Part shown: in pieces, positions 1 through 11,978 of the stretch | Layout of the letters: every line of letters starts with the position of its first letter | Position numbering within the stretch: position 1 is the stretch's first letter | Source: Saussurea involucrata | Lineage: Eukaryota; Streptophyta; Magnoliopsida; Asterales; Asteraceae | DNA length: 64,000 nucleotides | Reading direction: 5' to 3' | Assembly (NCBI GenBank): GCA_033807775.1 | Contig: CM066325.1 | Span: forward strand, 20,269,301 to 20,333,300 | The notes under the pieces: model-generated | The model's database searches: none | Seen by the model: the letters and a program-made list of their open reading frames with translations, nothing else | What the model was told of the DNA's origin: nothing | Translations under genes and position numbers: made by a program

Positions 1-410
1 TATAAATCAATCCGTACAATTAAATAAATTGTCACAAAACGTGCTAACACAAATCTTTGAAAGAGAACTCACGCGACTCCAAAGTTCCAAAAACATTCTG
101 TTTGGTCGCCTTATGACATAAATAACGCTTCTCAATAAAACCCGAACGAGACAAAATGCTCATTATAATCCAAAATTAACACACGCAATAACTAAAGTAT
201 GCATCTTACAAAATGGCACTCACACGACACTCACGTCGTAAAACGAAACCCCATAAAACTCCACGGGCTCAATTGCTTCAACTCAACCAAATGGTGCCAA
301 GCCTTTCGCTTCCAACAACCAAATTGCATAACGCAAAACCGTGGCCAAAGTGCCAAAACTCCCGAAATTCTCTTTCGTTGTAATATGATTTAAACAACAC
401 TTTCGACAAA
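1..410. other. Unassigned flank of the first retrotransposon
   Basis: AT-rich sequence without a credible gene. Together with the stretch after 8509 it is the host sequence split by the LTR element at 416-8504. It may be part of an older retrotransposon on the minus strand, but I found no pair of ends to prove this. Confidence 0.4.
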
Positions 411-415
411 ACTTC

Positions 416-2558
416 TGTAATAACCCAAAATAAATATTTTAGTTTAAATGGAAGTTAAGGGGGGGTATATGTGTTTATTATGAAAGATTGGGGTTAAAAG
501 CGAAATATGGGAAATTAATCCCCTCTTGATGCGCCGTTTTCTTTTGCTGGAGAATAGGAAAAAAATCAATTTAGGGTTTGGTGTGTGTGACCTGCGAAAT
601 CGAGAGAGAGAAGTGAAGAGAAAGAAGACAAGTGAAGAGCTGGGTGTGTGTATGCTTGTAGGGAGCTGCGAGAGGGGGAGAGAGAGCCTGCGAGAGAGAG
701 AGAGAGAGAGCTGTGTGGGTGTTCGCTGAGAAGAAACGGAAAGAGGAAGCGAGAGAGATGGCGGGGAGAAGGAGGCCGACGGGTGGCGGCTGGCGGTGGT
801 CGCTGGCGGTTGGCGGCTGGCGGTGATCGCCGGCGGTTGGCTGCCGGCGGTGGTGAGGGTGGCAGCTGCTTTTCGTGGCTTAAAGTGGTAATCTGGTAAG
901 GAATTTGTCTTCCCTTATGTATTCTCTTACAGGATTGAAATGTGGGTTCAAGAGATTTCTGATTTCCTTCTCCATGTTTAAGATGTGAAAGCTAGTTAAG
1001 AGCAAAGGGTTTAAATCTAAAATTTGGTTAGCTAAACGGTTGAATTGGTTTAGTATGCGATTAAGAGACCGAAGAGTAACACATGTTTATGGTGGAAGAA
1101 ATATTAATGATTAATTTGTGCTAAGTTATAATCAAAGAAGAGTAAGTTCCGTCGAAATCGCCGAGTACCGGGACTTGTGTACCGGGACTGGGCGTTACCG
1201 GGACTTGGACATACCGGGAGCCACATACCGGTACTCCAATTGTGGTTTACCGGGAGATTGGTTTACCGGTAATTTTTGTGAATTAAGCCAAGTTAAGTCC
1301 CGGTAGTCAATTAAGTTATGTCCCGGTAGTGTGTGGTTTATGTCCCGGGGTGTGCTTCGTGTGAGTCCCGGTATTGTGTTTGGGCCATAAGCCTTGCTAG
1401 CTGGACCGAGAATCTAATTTAATAAAAGGTGGTCGACAGCTTTTGGTTTACTCTGTGGGCCGACACTTTACTTAATTAGGGTCTAGTAAGGTTAGGTTGT
1501 AGTAAATAAATTGAATTTGTTGGCACGTGGCTAAGATTTATGTTTGAAAGTTTAAGTGGACCTCAATTAAAGTGTTGGGCTAATAATTTTTAATTCGGTA
1601 TTAAGTGGGCTAAATTAATCAGATCCAGTACTCGATATAGTTATGGAATTCGGAACGCGATTAAATTACTAGAATCTAGATTTCTTTAAGACCGAGTTGA
1701 GAGAAGAAATTTAAGATCCGAGATCTAGTTATATCTAATTATTTTGTAAATTATTAATTAGGTATACTTTCGGTGCGAGACTCGAGGTTGGGAAAGGATT
1801 TGCTATCAGGTGAGTTTTCTAAACTAAAATGTGTGGCATTTAAAGTGTTTTCAAAATGTGTTTGAATGATGAGAATTGCCATGCTTTATTATTATGCTTT
1901 ATTTGCATGAAAAATGTCTAAATTTTATGTAGAATGTATGCATACATTGCGTTAGACGTAAACTGGCAAAGACGAGAGAGTAGACCCGCCAGTGCTCGCG
2001 CGGGAGAGTAGACCCTTTATGCCAGGGGTAGTGTGGCCCCGATATAAGGCAGCGTGAGACTGACTCGTTGTCACCTTAGGGTGGCTTCAGGGTGTCAGAT
2101 TACGAGGGGCGGACCTTATTCCGTGGATGATTCTTATCATCACATTTTTATGAAAGATTTTAGTGGAAGTTTTATGAAAAGTTATGTGGAAGTTTTATGT
2201 GAAAGATTTTGAAGATTCAGCTATGTGAAAGTTATAAACTGTTTTAAAAATGATCTTTGAGAACTGTCAGGAGGGACTCACTAGGCCTCATGGTCTAACC
2301 CTCGCATTTTCCCAACTAAACCTTTTCAGGTAAACAGATAATAGAAGGCTCTGATAAGCGAGCAAGAGCAGAGTAGAGTACAGATGCAGTTAGTGACAGT
2401 GCCACTCATGCTTATAGTGGTAGTTATTCTCAGTTGTGTATAGGTTGTTTCCGCCAACCTAAGTTGTTTAGACAAATGTTTTGGAAAGTTTTTGGACCCA
2501 GCTTTATGTTTGTTAAATATTAATGCTATGTATGCTTTATTTAGACTAGGTCGTTACA
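416..2558 (+). repeat. 5' LTR
   Basis: Long terminal repeat of 2,143 bp, TG...CA. It contains a GA-rich and GGCGG-rich block (about 600-860) that resembles a plant 5' UTR, and a cluster of CCGGGAC/GTCCCGG motifs (about 1160-1375). The matching 3' copy lies at 6367-8504. Confidence 0.92.
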
Positions 2559-2560
2559 GT

Positions 2561-2572
2561 TGGTATCAGAGC
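2561..2572 (+). other. Primer binding site (initiator tRNA-Met type)
   Basis: TGGTATCAGAGC lies two bases after the 5' LTR end, the standard position and sequence for minus-strand priming by tRNA-iMet in plant LTR elements. Confidence 0.9.
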
Positions 2573-5500
2573 CATAGTTTAAGGGATTTAGGTGACCGTA
2601 CGTACCTAAACTTAAACTTTGGAAGTATAAACCACAACTGAGAATCAGGAAATGCGCTAGGATGGCACTATTGTAAATACAGAAGATGCGTTAGGAGGAC
2701 ACTATTATAAAGATATGACTAATAGGGTACTGAGGACTGTCATGTAAGGTAAGTTTGAAATTTCACTTGGCCAGTGTAATTGCGAACTTACAGGTACATG
2801 TATGTGCTTAATCTACCTTATTAACCTACCCAGTGTTTATGACGTGTATCAGTACGTTAGAATGTCAACGAGATCTCTGAGGTGTAGACTGAGACCCCTT
2901 GTTGGGGAAGTTCATGGGAAATTATTTATGAAGTGAATAATATATACATCGTAGAGGCGAAATGTTGTTTAGAATGTTATGAATCGTATAGGGATAGATC
3001 TTCGTGGGTTCGAAGAGATAAAATGATTGATTTTGAGTAAGACTCTTGTTTCTAGAAAGTCCCAGTTCTAGAAATAGTAGGACGAGATCAGTTAGAATGG
3101 TAAGGAATAACAGTGTTGAAATTTTGAACGTATCAATAGAGCCCTGACTTCTTAGTCGAGCTTTTCAAAGGCAGTGTAAATGAAATAAGATACTTGTTGT
3201 GAAATGAAAGCATGTAGAAGTAGAAAATGAAATAGTGATTAAAACGAAGTAGTATGAAAGGGATTGAGTAAGTGAGATGTGGAAAGTGTGTTCAGCAAGT
3301 TGTTGTGTGACCGAGAGGGCGACCGTTGGTCGTGGGTAGAATGTCAAGGATATTCTAAGCGAGTAAAGCAGTTGACCTTGTTAGAGTGAGTAGCCTTCAA
3401 ATGCAGGTAGAGTCTCATGCATGGTGTCCTTTTTTTATGTAACATGAAATTTTCACAATTTAAGTTAAATATGTAAAGATAAATTTTGATCGAAAACGAG
3501 TCAGAATGTGCACGCGTATGTTTAAAGAAAAAGGTGATTTCATTCACATGGCACCATGAAGTTTCGAGTTTTATGATTTGTATAGTATTTCGCTCTTTTC
3601 ATGACGAGTTAAATTATTGCAAAAGTCAAGAAAACGATTAAATGAAAACTTTTATAACCAAAGTGAGCAATGACATATTGGAGTTATTTATGAGTACGAA
3701 AACCGACTGGTTTACTTTGTGTCGGAAATTTCTTTCAAGAAGGGGTCGTATGAAAAGATTTTCACTTAATATATTTCCGTCGTAACGACATAATTTGTTG
3801 GAGGGAGATTAAATTTATGGAAAGTTGCATGCGAACGATCCTTGAGATCGTTGTGCACGGCAGTAAATTTTAAGAAGGATGGGGGCATGTGTACCCAATA
3901 TGTTTTCAAGTGTTGTTTATTTAAAATGATTAAGTGTGCGGAATGATTTATTTAATGCGTTGTCATGCATGAAAGCTGTGAACTCACTAGGTCGTAGAGT
4001 ATTACTCTTAAGCAAAGGAAGAACTCCGAGGGTGGAGGGGCGTTGGACAAATTCGGGGAGAATGTTCATAGTTTTGGTATTTGCGTTCTAGAGGAGAGGT
4101 GAACAATGAAAGAGTCGGAAGTGGATTTTAGCGTCAGTTGTATGAGGGTTGGTACCCTTGTTCGGTGACCGGTAATTCAGTTGCCGAAGGACGGGTGCGT
4201 CCGGAGGAAAGACTAGAAGTCATCAAAGTGCTGGTAGTAGCAACTCGTTATGAGTAGTGTGGTGAGGAAGGATGAAATACCTTTGGCATGGGAATAGGAG
4301 TTCGAGGTGATCTTGTAATGTTGTCGCTTCATGAGTAGGCTTCGAAAAGAAGGGGACCGGTCACGAAAGTGATAGGATTATGTTGGAAGGATTAGGTTCC
4401 ATAGGGAACCCTTGTTATAGAATAACCTAAGAAAGTAGTTACAGGTTGTCTGTTGTTGTAGAAGTCGATAGCTATGTAAGATTGCCGAGGCCGAAGGCAT
4501 GAAACAGAAGGTTGGAATTAGATAGAACACCTTGTAGGGGTGTTATGAGGATGGGAGGTGATCATTTTGAATCAGCGTTCTATTTACGAGATATGGAAGG
4601 ATTCGTAGGATGAGGAAGTATGTAGCATAAGCGAAGCGAGGATGTAGATTTTATCGTTCCGTGAAGGCTGTGTCCTGTTTTGTAAGGGCTCAGATCGTGA
4701 GGAGCTAGCTAGAATGTTTGCGTGTGAACTAATGGAGAACTCGTGAGTTATAATTCAACAAGTTGAGAAAGGACTACGTAGTGAGATAGACTCGATAGTA
4801 GTATGCGAGAAAATGTGAAGGCAAATACAAATTGTATAAGATTTGTCATGAGAGATTTGGTCTGCAGCGTGATGTTATGAGTGAGGAATGTACATTTATG
4901 TAATGGCGTTAATTGCCAAGTTAAATGTACCCGCTAGGGTTGTAGTGAGGTGATGTTAGAGAGAAAGAAAGCCTCAAATAGAAGCTTTTGGGGGTTCAGT
5001 GAGATGTACGATCTATTAATCATATGGTGGGAGCACATAGAGTGTAAGTTGACGTTTTGGTGTGATTATGTTCGGGATAGAAGAGCGGAGTAGTGGTGGG
5101 ATATTACCCAAAGGAGAAACCAAGTGTCTCAGTTGTAATAGTCGCTAAGTAGGTATATGTTGAAATCATTAGAAGTTTAAAGAGGTTGAAGAGTGGATTA
5201 GTCAAATGTGTTATGGTAAATGCTAGATAGTTGCAGAACGCGAATCGTCTCTTTTGTGAAGGGGGATGACCCTAGAGAGACATAGTTGGAATTTGGTTAT
5301 GTTTAAAGAAGGATGATGATTATGGGTTGGAACGGTGGTATGATCATTAGTTGATTGGAAACGTCAGGATAGATGTATAAGCTTTTGTTTGGCTGATTAA
5401 CAATTTCGAGGATTGTTAAGTAATGACATTTATTGTTATCATAAGAGATGTTATGACTCTACCGAGATTCTTACTAAGAATTAATAGGAGAGAATCGATC

Positions 5501-6353
5501 TGTTAAAGTGAGAAGTTGATGATAGTGCGATGGAAGGAAAATTTTCAAATTTTTTCGAAGATTGCAAGTTGTTGGGTTACTTGGTGGAGTCGTTAGTAAG
5601 AAATCAGTTTTGACTGCCGGATTTTTACGAATGCCAGCATATCGAGATGTTGATGCTAAGTTATCATACATGAAAATTTGTGATTGATAGAAAGGAACGA
5701 ACTACATCTCAATCGGAGTTTATCAATCAAATCAAGTCGATAGTTATATTGGAACGAGTTGGTCAAGCTATAGCCGCTTGTGATAAAGAGAATGAACTGT
5801 TTTGTTTTGTGCGGTAATGGTCGGTAGTTATAGGTTGCACTATTCAAGAAAATGCAGTTGAGAGCGGAAACTGTTATTGTGGTCACAAATCAGATAAGGA
5901 CGATTAGGGATTTGTAAGTATTGAGATGCCTATAACCTCTTTCTGTTTAATGTGAATTGTAAGGTGGATTACGAAAATTCTTGAAGGAGTGTCTTTGAGA
6001 ATGGCATGCTAGTCATTAAAGAATTAGTCACGTTGAATCTAAGTAAGAAAGTGAGAATGTCTTTTATAGAGGTATCTGATTTTGGTCATTTTGGTTAACC
6101 GAAAGTATTTTGGAAGCCGAGTTTTATGGTGTTCCTAAATCAATAGATTTGATTGGAAGTCAAAGAATAAAATGATAGTGCTTCTTGTTATAATCGGAGA
6201 TTTTGAGCTTAATCAGAGTTGCGCAGCGAAAGCATGAAACTATGTTGTTATTGTCTTATTAATAGGAAGATCCATTCCAAGAGTTGAGAGTTAAGCCTTG
6301 ATAATCAATTGCACCAGTTAGTATTAGAGTGAATTCCGGGACGGAATTCTGTT
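2573..6353 (+). other. Non-coding interior of the LTR element
   Basis: About 3.8 kb, G-rich on the plus strand, with frequent stops in all frames. The longest frames are 60-76 codons, lie on the minus strand and have no recognisable motif. I see no protease, reverse transcriptase, integrase or zinc-knuckle remnant. Either a conserved non-coding interior or a completely decayed one would look like this. Confidence 0.7.
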
Positions 6354-6366
6354 AAGGAGGGGAGAT
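6354..6366 (+). other. Polypurine tract
   Basis: AAGGAGGGGAGAT directly precedes the 3' LTR, as expected for the plus-strand primer. Confidence 0.85.
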
Positions 6367-8504
6367 TGTAATAACCCAAAATAAATATTTTAGTTTAAAT
6401 GGAAGTTAAGGGGGGGTATATGTGTTTATTATGAAAGATTGGGGTTAAAAGCGAAATATGGGAAATTAATCCCCTCTTGATGCGCCGTTTTCTTTTGCTG
6501 GAGAATAGGAAAAAAATCAATTTAGGGTTTGGTGTGTGTGACCTGCGAAATCGAGAGAGAGAAGTGAAGAGAAAGAAGACAAGTGAAGAGTTGGGTGTGT
6601 GTATGCTTGTAGGGAGCTGCGAGAGGGGGAGAGAGAGCCTGCGAGAGAGAGAGAGAGAGAGAGCTGTGTGGGTGTTCGCCGAGAAGAAACGGAAAGAGGA
6701 AGCGAGAGAGATGGCGGGGAGAAGGAGGCCGGCGGGTGGCGGGTGGCGGTGGTCGCCGGCGGTTGGCGGTGATCGCCGGCGGTTGGCTGCCGGCGGTGGT
6801 GAGGGTGGCAGCTGCTTTTCGTGGCTTAAAGTGGTAATCTGGTAAGGAATTTGTCTTCCCTTATGTATTCTCTTACAGGATTGAAATGTGGGTTCAAGAG
6901 ATTTCTGATTTCCTTCTCCATGTTTAAGATGTGAAAGCTAGTTAAGAGCAAAGGGTTTAAATCTAAAATTTGGTTAGCTAAACGGTTGAATTGGTTTAGT
7001 ATGCGATTAAGAGACCGAAGAGTAACACATGTTTATGGTGGAAGAAATATTAATGATTAATTTATGCTAAGTTATAATCAAAGAAGAGCAAGTTCCGTCG
7101 AAATCGCCGAGTACCGGGACTTGTGTACCGGGACTGGGCGTTACCGGGACTTGGACATACCGGGAGCCACATACCGGTACTCCAATTGTGGTTTACCGGG
7201 AGATTGGTTTACCGGTAATTTTTGTGAATTAGGCCAAGTTAAGTCCCGATAGTCAATTAAGTTATGTCCCGGTAGTGTGTGGTTTATGTCCCGGGGTGTG
7301 CTTCGTGTGAGTCCCGGTATTGTGTTTGGGCCATAAGCCTTGCTAGCTGGACCGAGAATCTAATTTAATAAAAGGTGGTCGACAGCTTTTGGTTTACTCT
7401 GTGGGCCGACACTTTACTTAATTAGGGTCTAGTAAGGTTAGGTTGTAGTAAATAAATTGAATTTGTTGGCACCTGGCTAAGATTTATGTTTGAAAGTTTA
7501 AGTGGACCTCAATTAAAGTGTTGGGCTAATAATTTTTAATTCGGTATTAAGTGGGCTAAATTAATCAGATCCAGTACTCGATATAGTTATGGAATTCGGA
7601 ACGCGATTAAATTACTAGAATCTAGATTTCTTTAAGACCGAGTTGAGAGAAGAAATTTAAGATCCGAGATCTAGTTATATCTAATTATTTTGTAAATTAT
7701 TAATTAGGTATACTTTCGGTGCGAGACTCGAGGTTGGGAAAGGATTTGCTATCAGGTGAGTTTTCTAAACTAAAATGTGTGGCATTTAAAGTGTTTTCAA
7801 AATGTGTTTGAATGATGAGAATTGCCATGCTTTATTATTATGCTTTATTTGCATGAAAAATGTCTAAATTTTATGTAGAATGTATGCATACATTGCGTTA
7901 GACGTAAACTGGCAAAGACGGGAGAGTAGACCCGCCAGTGCTCGCGCGGGAGAGTAGACCCTTTATGCCAGGGGTAGTGTGGCCCCGATATAAGGCAGCG
8001 TGAGACTGACTCGTTGTCACCTTAGGGTGGCTTCAGGGTGTCAGATTACGAGGGGCGGACCTTATTCCGTGGATGATTCTTATCATCACATTTTTATGAA
8101 AGATTTTAGTGGAAGTTTTATGAAAAGTTATGTGGAAGTTTTATGTGAAAGATTTTGAAGATTCAGCTATGTGAAAGTTATAAACTGTTTTAAAAATGAT
8201 CTTTGAGAACTGTCAGGAGGGACTCACTAGACCTCATGGTCTAACCCTCGCATTTTCCCAACTAAAACTTTTCAGGTAAGCAGATAATAGAAGGCTCTGA
8301 TAAGCGAGCAAGAGCAGAGTAGAGTACAGATGCAGTTAGTGACAGTGCCACTCATGCTTATAGTGGTAGTTATTCTCAGTTGTGTATAGGTTGTTTCCGC
8401 CAACCTAAGTTGTTTAGACAAATGTTTTGGAAAGTTTTTGGACCCAACTTTATGTTTGTTAAATATTAATGATATGTATGCTTTATTTAGACTAGGTCGT
8501 TACA
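6367..8504 (+). repeat. 3' LTR
   Basis: Near-identical partner of 416-2558. Differences seen include the GA-repeat length near 6645-6662, the GGCGG block near 6730-6780 and a few point changes. It ends GTTACA and is followed by the target duplication ACTTC. Confidence 0.92.
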
Positions 8505-8509
8505 ACTTC

Positions 8510-9973
8510 CATTAAATGAATTTTCCAATAAAACTCAACATAGACATAATGGAAGATAACTTTCCGTCCAAACTTTAACATATGTGGAGGAGATCCAATG
8601 TTAAAGTCATAAGCCGTAGTTACTTGCCCAACATCTTAAACATCATAAAAATATGATTATCATTATATCCAAAACAATGTTGAACAACAATGAAATAAAG
8701 CAAAACAAATTCCGGCAGAGTTTGCAACTCCCGAAATAAAACGGTTTCGTGCACGTTCAAAACCATGATTTGAAATCTTGTGTGTGTGCTAAACATTTCT
8801 CAAAATTCATAATACAATCCGTATAAGGATTCGAAACACAAGAAATAATTAATGCAATTTATTTTCAAAAATAAATTATGTGCATAATTTAGTCGACACT
8901 CAACGTCTCAACTCATACTCCTCCAAATCCCTCCGGTCCACTATCGTCATCCGGATGTTTTAACCTCTTAAGGCAAGTTGGGAATTACCTCGATTAACCT
9001 TACGATTCTTCCTCGAATCAAAGTCTTTTCAATAAATCCATGGTTCTAATTCAACCATCAAATTTTGACCCGAAACGATCCACTTAAAGCAATTATCATG
9101 CTTATTGTCACCCCAAGTGACTTATACTACAATCGCCAATCTTTTCCAACAACTATTCGCTTAGAAACTTCTTTACTACCCCCCAACGGTCATCACATTA
9201 AAGCATTTCAAGTAAGCACATGTAACGAATAGGTTCACCATAACACTGGCCATGTGCAATTATGAACGTACCGTACATGCTTATCCTTGCTACCCTAGAC
9301 ATGATTCTCGTTTCTAGCGACTCCATCAACCTCAAAACATCCTATCTTAACGCGTCTAATAGTGCAATTTCACTTTCTCTCACTTATAAGAAGTGAAATA
9401 AAACGATATGTTATTTTAGGTAAAATTTGTCAAGTACGGTAAATCTTATATTTTGTTTTCAAATTTTAAATTTCGTATAGATTATTTAGTTTTATAAGCC
9501 GTAGAGGTGACAAGGCTTGATTTAAATTAACAAAACAAGGTATCAAATCGGGACCGAAAATGGATTTGGATCGGTTAAAGTTTGGTTCGTTAACTTGTTC
9601 AAGATTTGATTTAAGACGTGGAAAGTTGTGCAATGCAATATAACATAATCACATGTATCTCTTAAAAAATTTCAAGATTTCAAATATTAAATATTTCAAA
9701 AAAATAAATAAAAAATAAAAAACACATTTCAAAAAAAATAAATAAAATATTAAATTAAAAATTAAGAATAAAATAAAATATAAACAAAAATACTAAATTA
9801 AATTAAATAATTAGATTATATTTAGGTTAAATGATATATTGAAGTTATGAAAATATAATGTTTAATTCGATCAAAATCTTAACTTAATGTAAAGAAATAT
9901 TAAAATCATTTATTTGTGGAATTTATAAATTCTTTCCTAAAACTAATGATTCCCGTCAAATGAATTTACCTTC
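8510..9973. other. Unassigned AT-rich DNA
   Basis: No credible reading frame, RNA gene or repeat boundary. This is the continuation of the sequence split by the retrotransposon, possibly an old LTR on the minus strand. An A-rich stretch of short direct repeats lies at about 9660-9800. Confidence 0.4.
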
Positions 9974-9976
9974 TAA

Positions 9977-11176
9977 GGCCATCAGTAGCGGGCTTCGGGA
10001 TGGGCTCGGGATGGGTGAGGTGGCAGCGGGGTTGGGCTACGGCTCGGGATGGGCATGCGGGGCGGGATGGTTTTCGGGGATGGGATCCCGATCCATCCCG
10101 AGGGTTTTTTTAAAAAAAAAAATTTAATTAAATTTTTTAAAAAATAACCGTTGAACGGCTCTTTCTTAAAAAAAAAAAAATTTCTCAATTTAATCCCACT
10201 ATATATTTAACCCTCAACCTCTTATTTCTCACACCTCTCAACCTCTTATTTTTCACACTATCAAATTCTCTCAATCTCACACCTCTCAAACCCTCTCAAA
10301 TTCTCTCAACCTCTTATTTTTCACACCTCTCTCATCATGAATCCAAACAGAACACCTACATCCCGTCGTAACCGACCGAATACACCACAATCGCAAGAAG
10401 ATCAAGAGCTTGGTTTCCAAGCGTTTACACAACAAGGTTATCATCCGCAATTCTCGCAACAATTTCCGCCACAATTCTCGCAACAATTTCCGCCACAATT
10501 TCCGCAACAATTTCCCCAACAATATCACCAACTTCCGATGATGACGATGACGAGACAATTCAACGACCCATCGGGAGAAACAAGGCAAAAAAAACATCAA
10601 CGAGTAATACGTCCGGGACGAATACGGACGAAAGTGTTACTCAGTTGTTGACGACGTTCAACGACAAGTTTGATGGTGCAATTGAATACAAAATGAAAAA
10701 ACTCGATGTCGAACTTCAAAGGTTGGAACACGAACGAGAACTCGAACGAGCAAAACGATTTGATGCAGACTTCCAGTTTTACATAACCCCGCATGATCAC
10801 CTTTCGGGCCCCGCTTTGATGGCTACGCTAAAGAGAAAAGAGCAAATTAAAAAATATCATGATTGGAATGACGACGAGTAGATTTTTAAATTTATTTTGT
10901 AATTTTTAATTTTTTAATGAATGATATGAATTTTTATTTTTATTATTTATCTTATTTTTATTTATTAAAAATATATATAAATATTTTTATTTTGTTAAAT
11001 AATTAAATGTATAAATAAAAGAATTAAAATAAATGAGGTGGCAAAGGGGTTTGAGGGAATGGGGTACGGATGTTTAGGGATCGTTAGGGATGGAGTGAGG
11101 GATGGAAGAAAAGCTGATGTGGCGCTGATGTGGAGTGGAATCTTTGAAAGATAGAAGGGATGGGGTACTGATGGCC
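9977..11176 (+). mobile_element. Non-autonomous PIF/Harbinger-type DNA transposon
   Basis: A 1,200-bp unit bounded by inverted repeats starting GGCCATCAGTA and flanked by the 3-bp duplication TAA (9974-9976 and 11177-11179). A 3-bp TWA duplication is the hallmark of PIF/Harbinger. It contains a broken ORF1-like gene (10337-10881) and no transposase (DDE) frame, so it is a deletion derivative. G-rich subterminal repeats of the type CGGGATGGG lie just inside the left end. Confidence 0.85.
10337..10881 (+). pseudogene. Internally deleted, frameshifted PIF/Harbinger ORF1
   Basis: The ATG at 10337 opens a frame with a basic, Asn/Pro-rich start and a run of Gln/Phe/Pro repeats (PQFSQQFP type, about residues 35-65). 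Downstream, in another frame, comes an acidic Thr/Ser linker and a charged helical segment rich in Glu/Arg ending near WNDDE (stop at 10879-10881). The second half resembles the C-terminal helix of the Myb/NAM-associated ORF1 proteins that accompany PIF/Pong transposases. The two frames join across a run of eight A (10587-10594), so a one-base slip there explains the break. The trihelix/Myb DNA-binding core expected in the middle is absent. Whether any product is made is unknown. Confidence 0.7.
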
Positions 11177-11339
11177 TAATTCTATCAGAATCGCCATTCT
11201 AAGGAGGTGTTTGGGATTGCTTATTTAAAACTAACGAGGTGTTTGGAATCATTTATAAATTCTAAGGAGGTGTTTGGAATTTATAAGGTGTTTGGAATCT
11301 CTTAAAAAATCATTTATTCTAAGGGGGAAATTAATTAAA

Positions 11340-11452
11340 GGGAAATTAATTAAAATACCCTAAGTCAAACCATGTTTTACTGAAATACCCAAAATCTCTC
11401 CCATGTTACAAAAATACCCCAAAAATCCACGATGGAGCCCGCGATCGCGGGC
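11340..11452 (+). repeat. Left terminal inverted repeat of the MULE
   Basis: Begins GGGAAATTAATTAAAATAC and pairs with the reverse complement of 19927-20039 along about 113 bp with scattered mismatches, ending in the palindrome around GCGATCGC. Confidence 0.85.
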
Positions 11453-11459
11453 TCCAGGG

Positions 11460-11775
11460 CTCCAGGCCACGTGTCACCAAAGTTTGCCCACTTTGCCCGC
11501 GTTGGTCCCTCAAGAATGCCCGCGGTCCAGCTTTCCCCCTCAAGAATGCCCGCGTGTGCAGTTTTGGTCCCTGCCCGCGTTTGACTCATTGACCCCCGCG
11601 ATCGCGGGCTACACGTGTCACCAAAGTTTGCCCACTTTGCCTGCGTTGGTTCCTCAAGAATACCCGCGGTCCAGCTTTCCCCTCTCAAGAATGCCCGCGT
11701 GTGCATTTTTGGTCCCTGCCCGCGTTTGACTTTCTTTGACCCCCCGCGATCGCGGGCTCCTGTGCCACGTGTCGG
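11460..11775 (+). promoter_or_regulatory. Tandem 144-bp promoter repeat with G-box/ABRE-like motifs
   Basis: A unit of about 144 bp is repeated twice (from 11468 and from 11612), with a partial third start at 11766. Each start carries CACGTGTC (11468-11475, 11612-11619, 11766-11773), a G-box/ABRE core bound by plant bZIP and bHLH factors. The units also carry CCCGCGATCGCGGG palindromes. The block ends about 65 bp before the TATA box of the ULP1-type gene, so it is probably its upstream promoter. Confidence 0.6.
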
Positions 11776-11804
11776 CACAGGGTTAACCTAAAATCACTTT
11801 GACG

Positions 11805-11820
11805 AACCCTAAACCCTAAA
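11805..11820 (+). promoter_or_regulatory. Telo-box-like motif
   Basis: AACCCTAAACCCTAAA, two telomere-type repeats just upstream of the TATA box. Such telo-boxes occur in promoters of plant genes expressed in dividing cells; a role here is inference. Confidence 0.5.
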
Positions 11821-11838
11821 TGTATGAAATCGGCCGCA

Positions 11839-11848
11839 CTATATAAGG
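11839..11848 (+). promoter_or_regulatory. TATA box of the ULP1-type gene
   Basis: CTATATAAGG followed by a run of 13 G (11847-11859), then a pyrimidine-rich leader with repeated CTCTCAATTTT and an ATG at 11979. Confidence 0.65.
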
Positions 11849-11978
11849 GGGGGGGGGGGACCAAAAACCGGCCACTCTCATTTTTTTAATAACTCTCTCA
11901 ATTTTTAATCAAACTCTCTCAATTTTCTCCCACTCTCTCAATTTTATCGTGTGGAATACGCGTTCGGGTTTTGTGAAG

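Larger units (their letters stand above)
416..8504 (+). mobile_element. Complete LTR retrotransposon without coding capacity (LARD-like, probably Ty3/gypsy)
   Basis: Two LTRs of about 2.14 kb (416-2558 and 6367-8504) begin TGTAATAACCC and end in CA. They are flanked by the perfect 5-bp target duplication ACTTC (411-415 and 8505-8509). A primer binding site complementary to initiator tRNA-Met follows the 5' LTR, and a purine tract precedes the 3' LTR. The 3.8-kb interior shows no gag or pol frame on either strand, so the element must have been moved by proteins of a relative. The LTRs differ at only a handful of bases and short repeat-length changes by eye, which points to a recent insertion. 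Assignment to Ty3/gypsy rests on the LTR start and PBS type and is inference. Confidence 0.9.

Noticed and set aside
526..899. Arg/Glu-rich frames in the LTRs (also 6477-6845)
   Set aside because: The two LTR copies give different frame lengths because the GA repeat differs; low complexity and no conserved product.
11377..11778. 133-codon minus-strand frame and its plus-strand partner
   Set aside because: They lie in the tandem promoter repeat and inverted end of the MULE; open because of GC-rich repeats.
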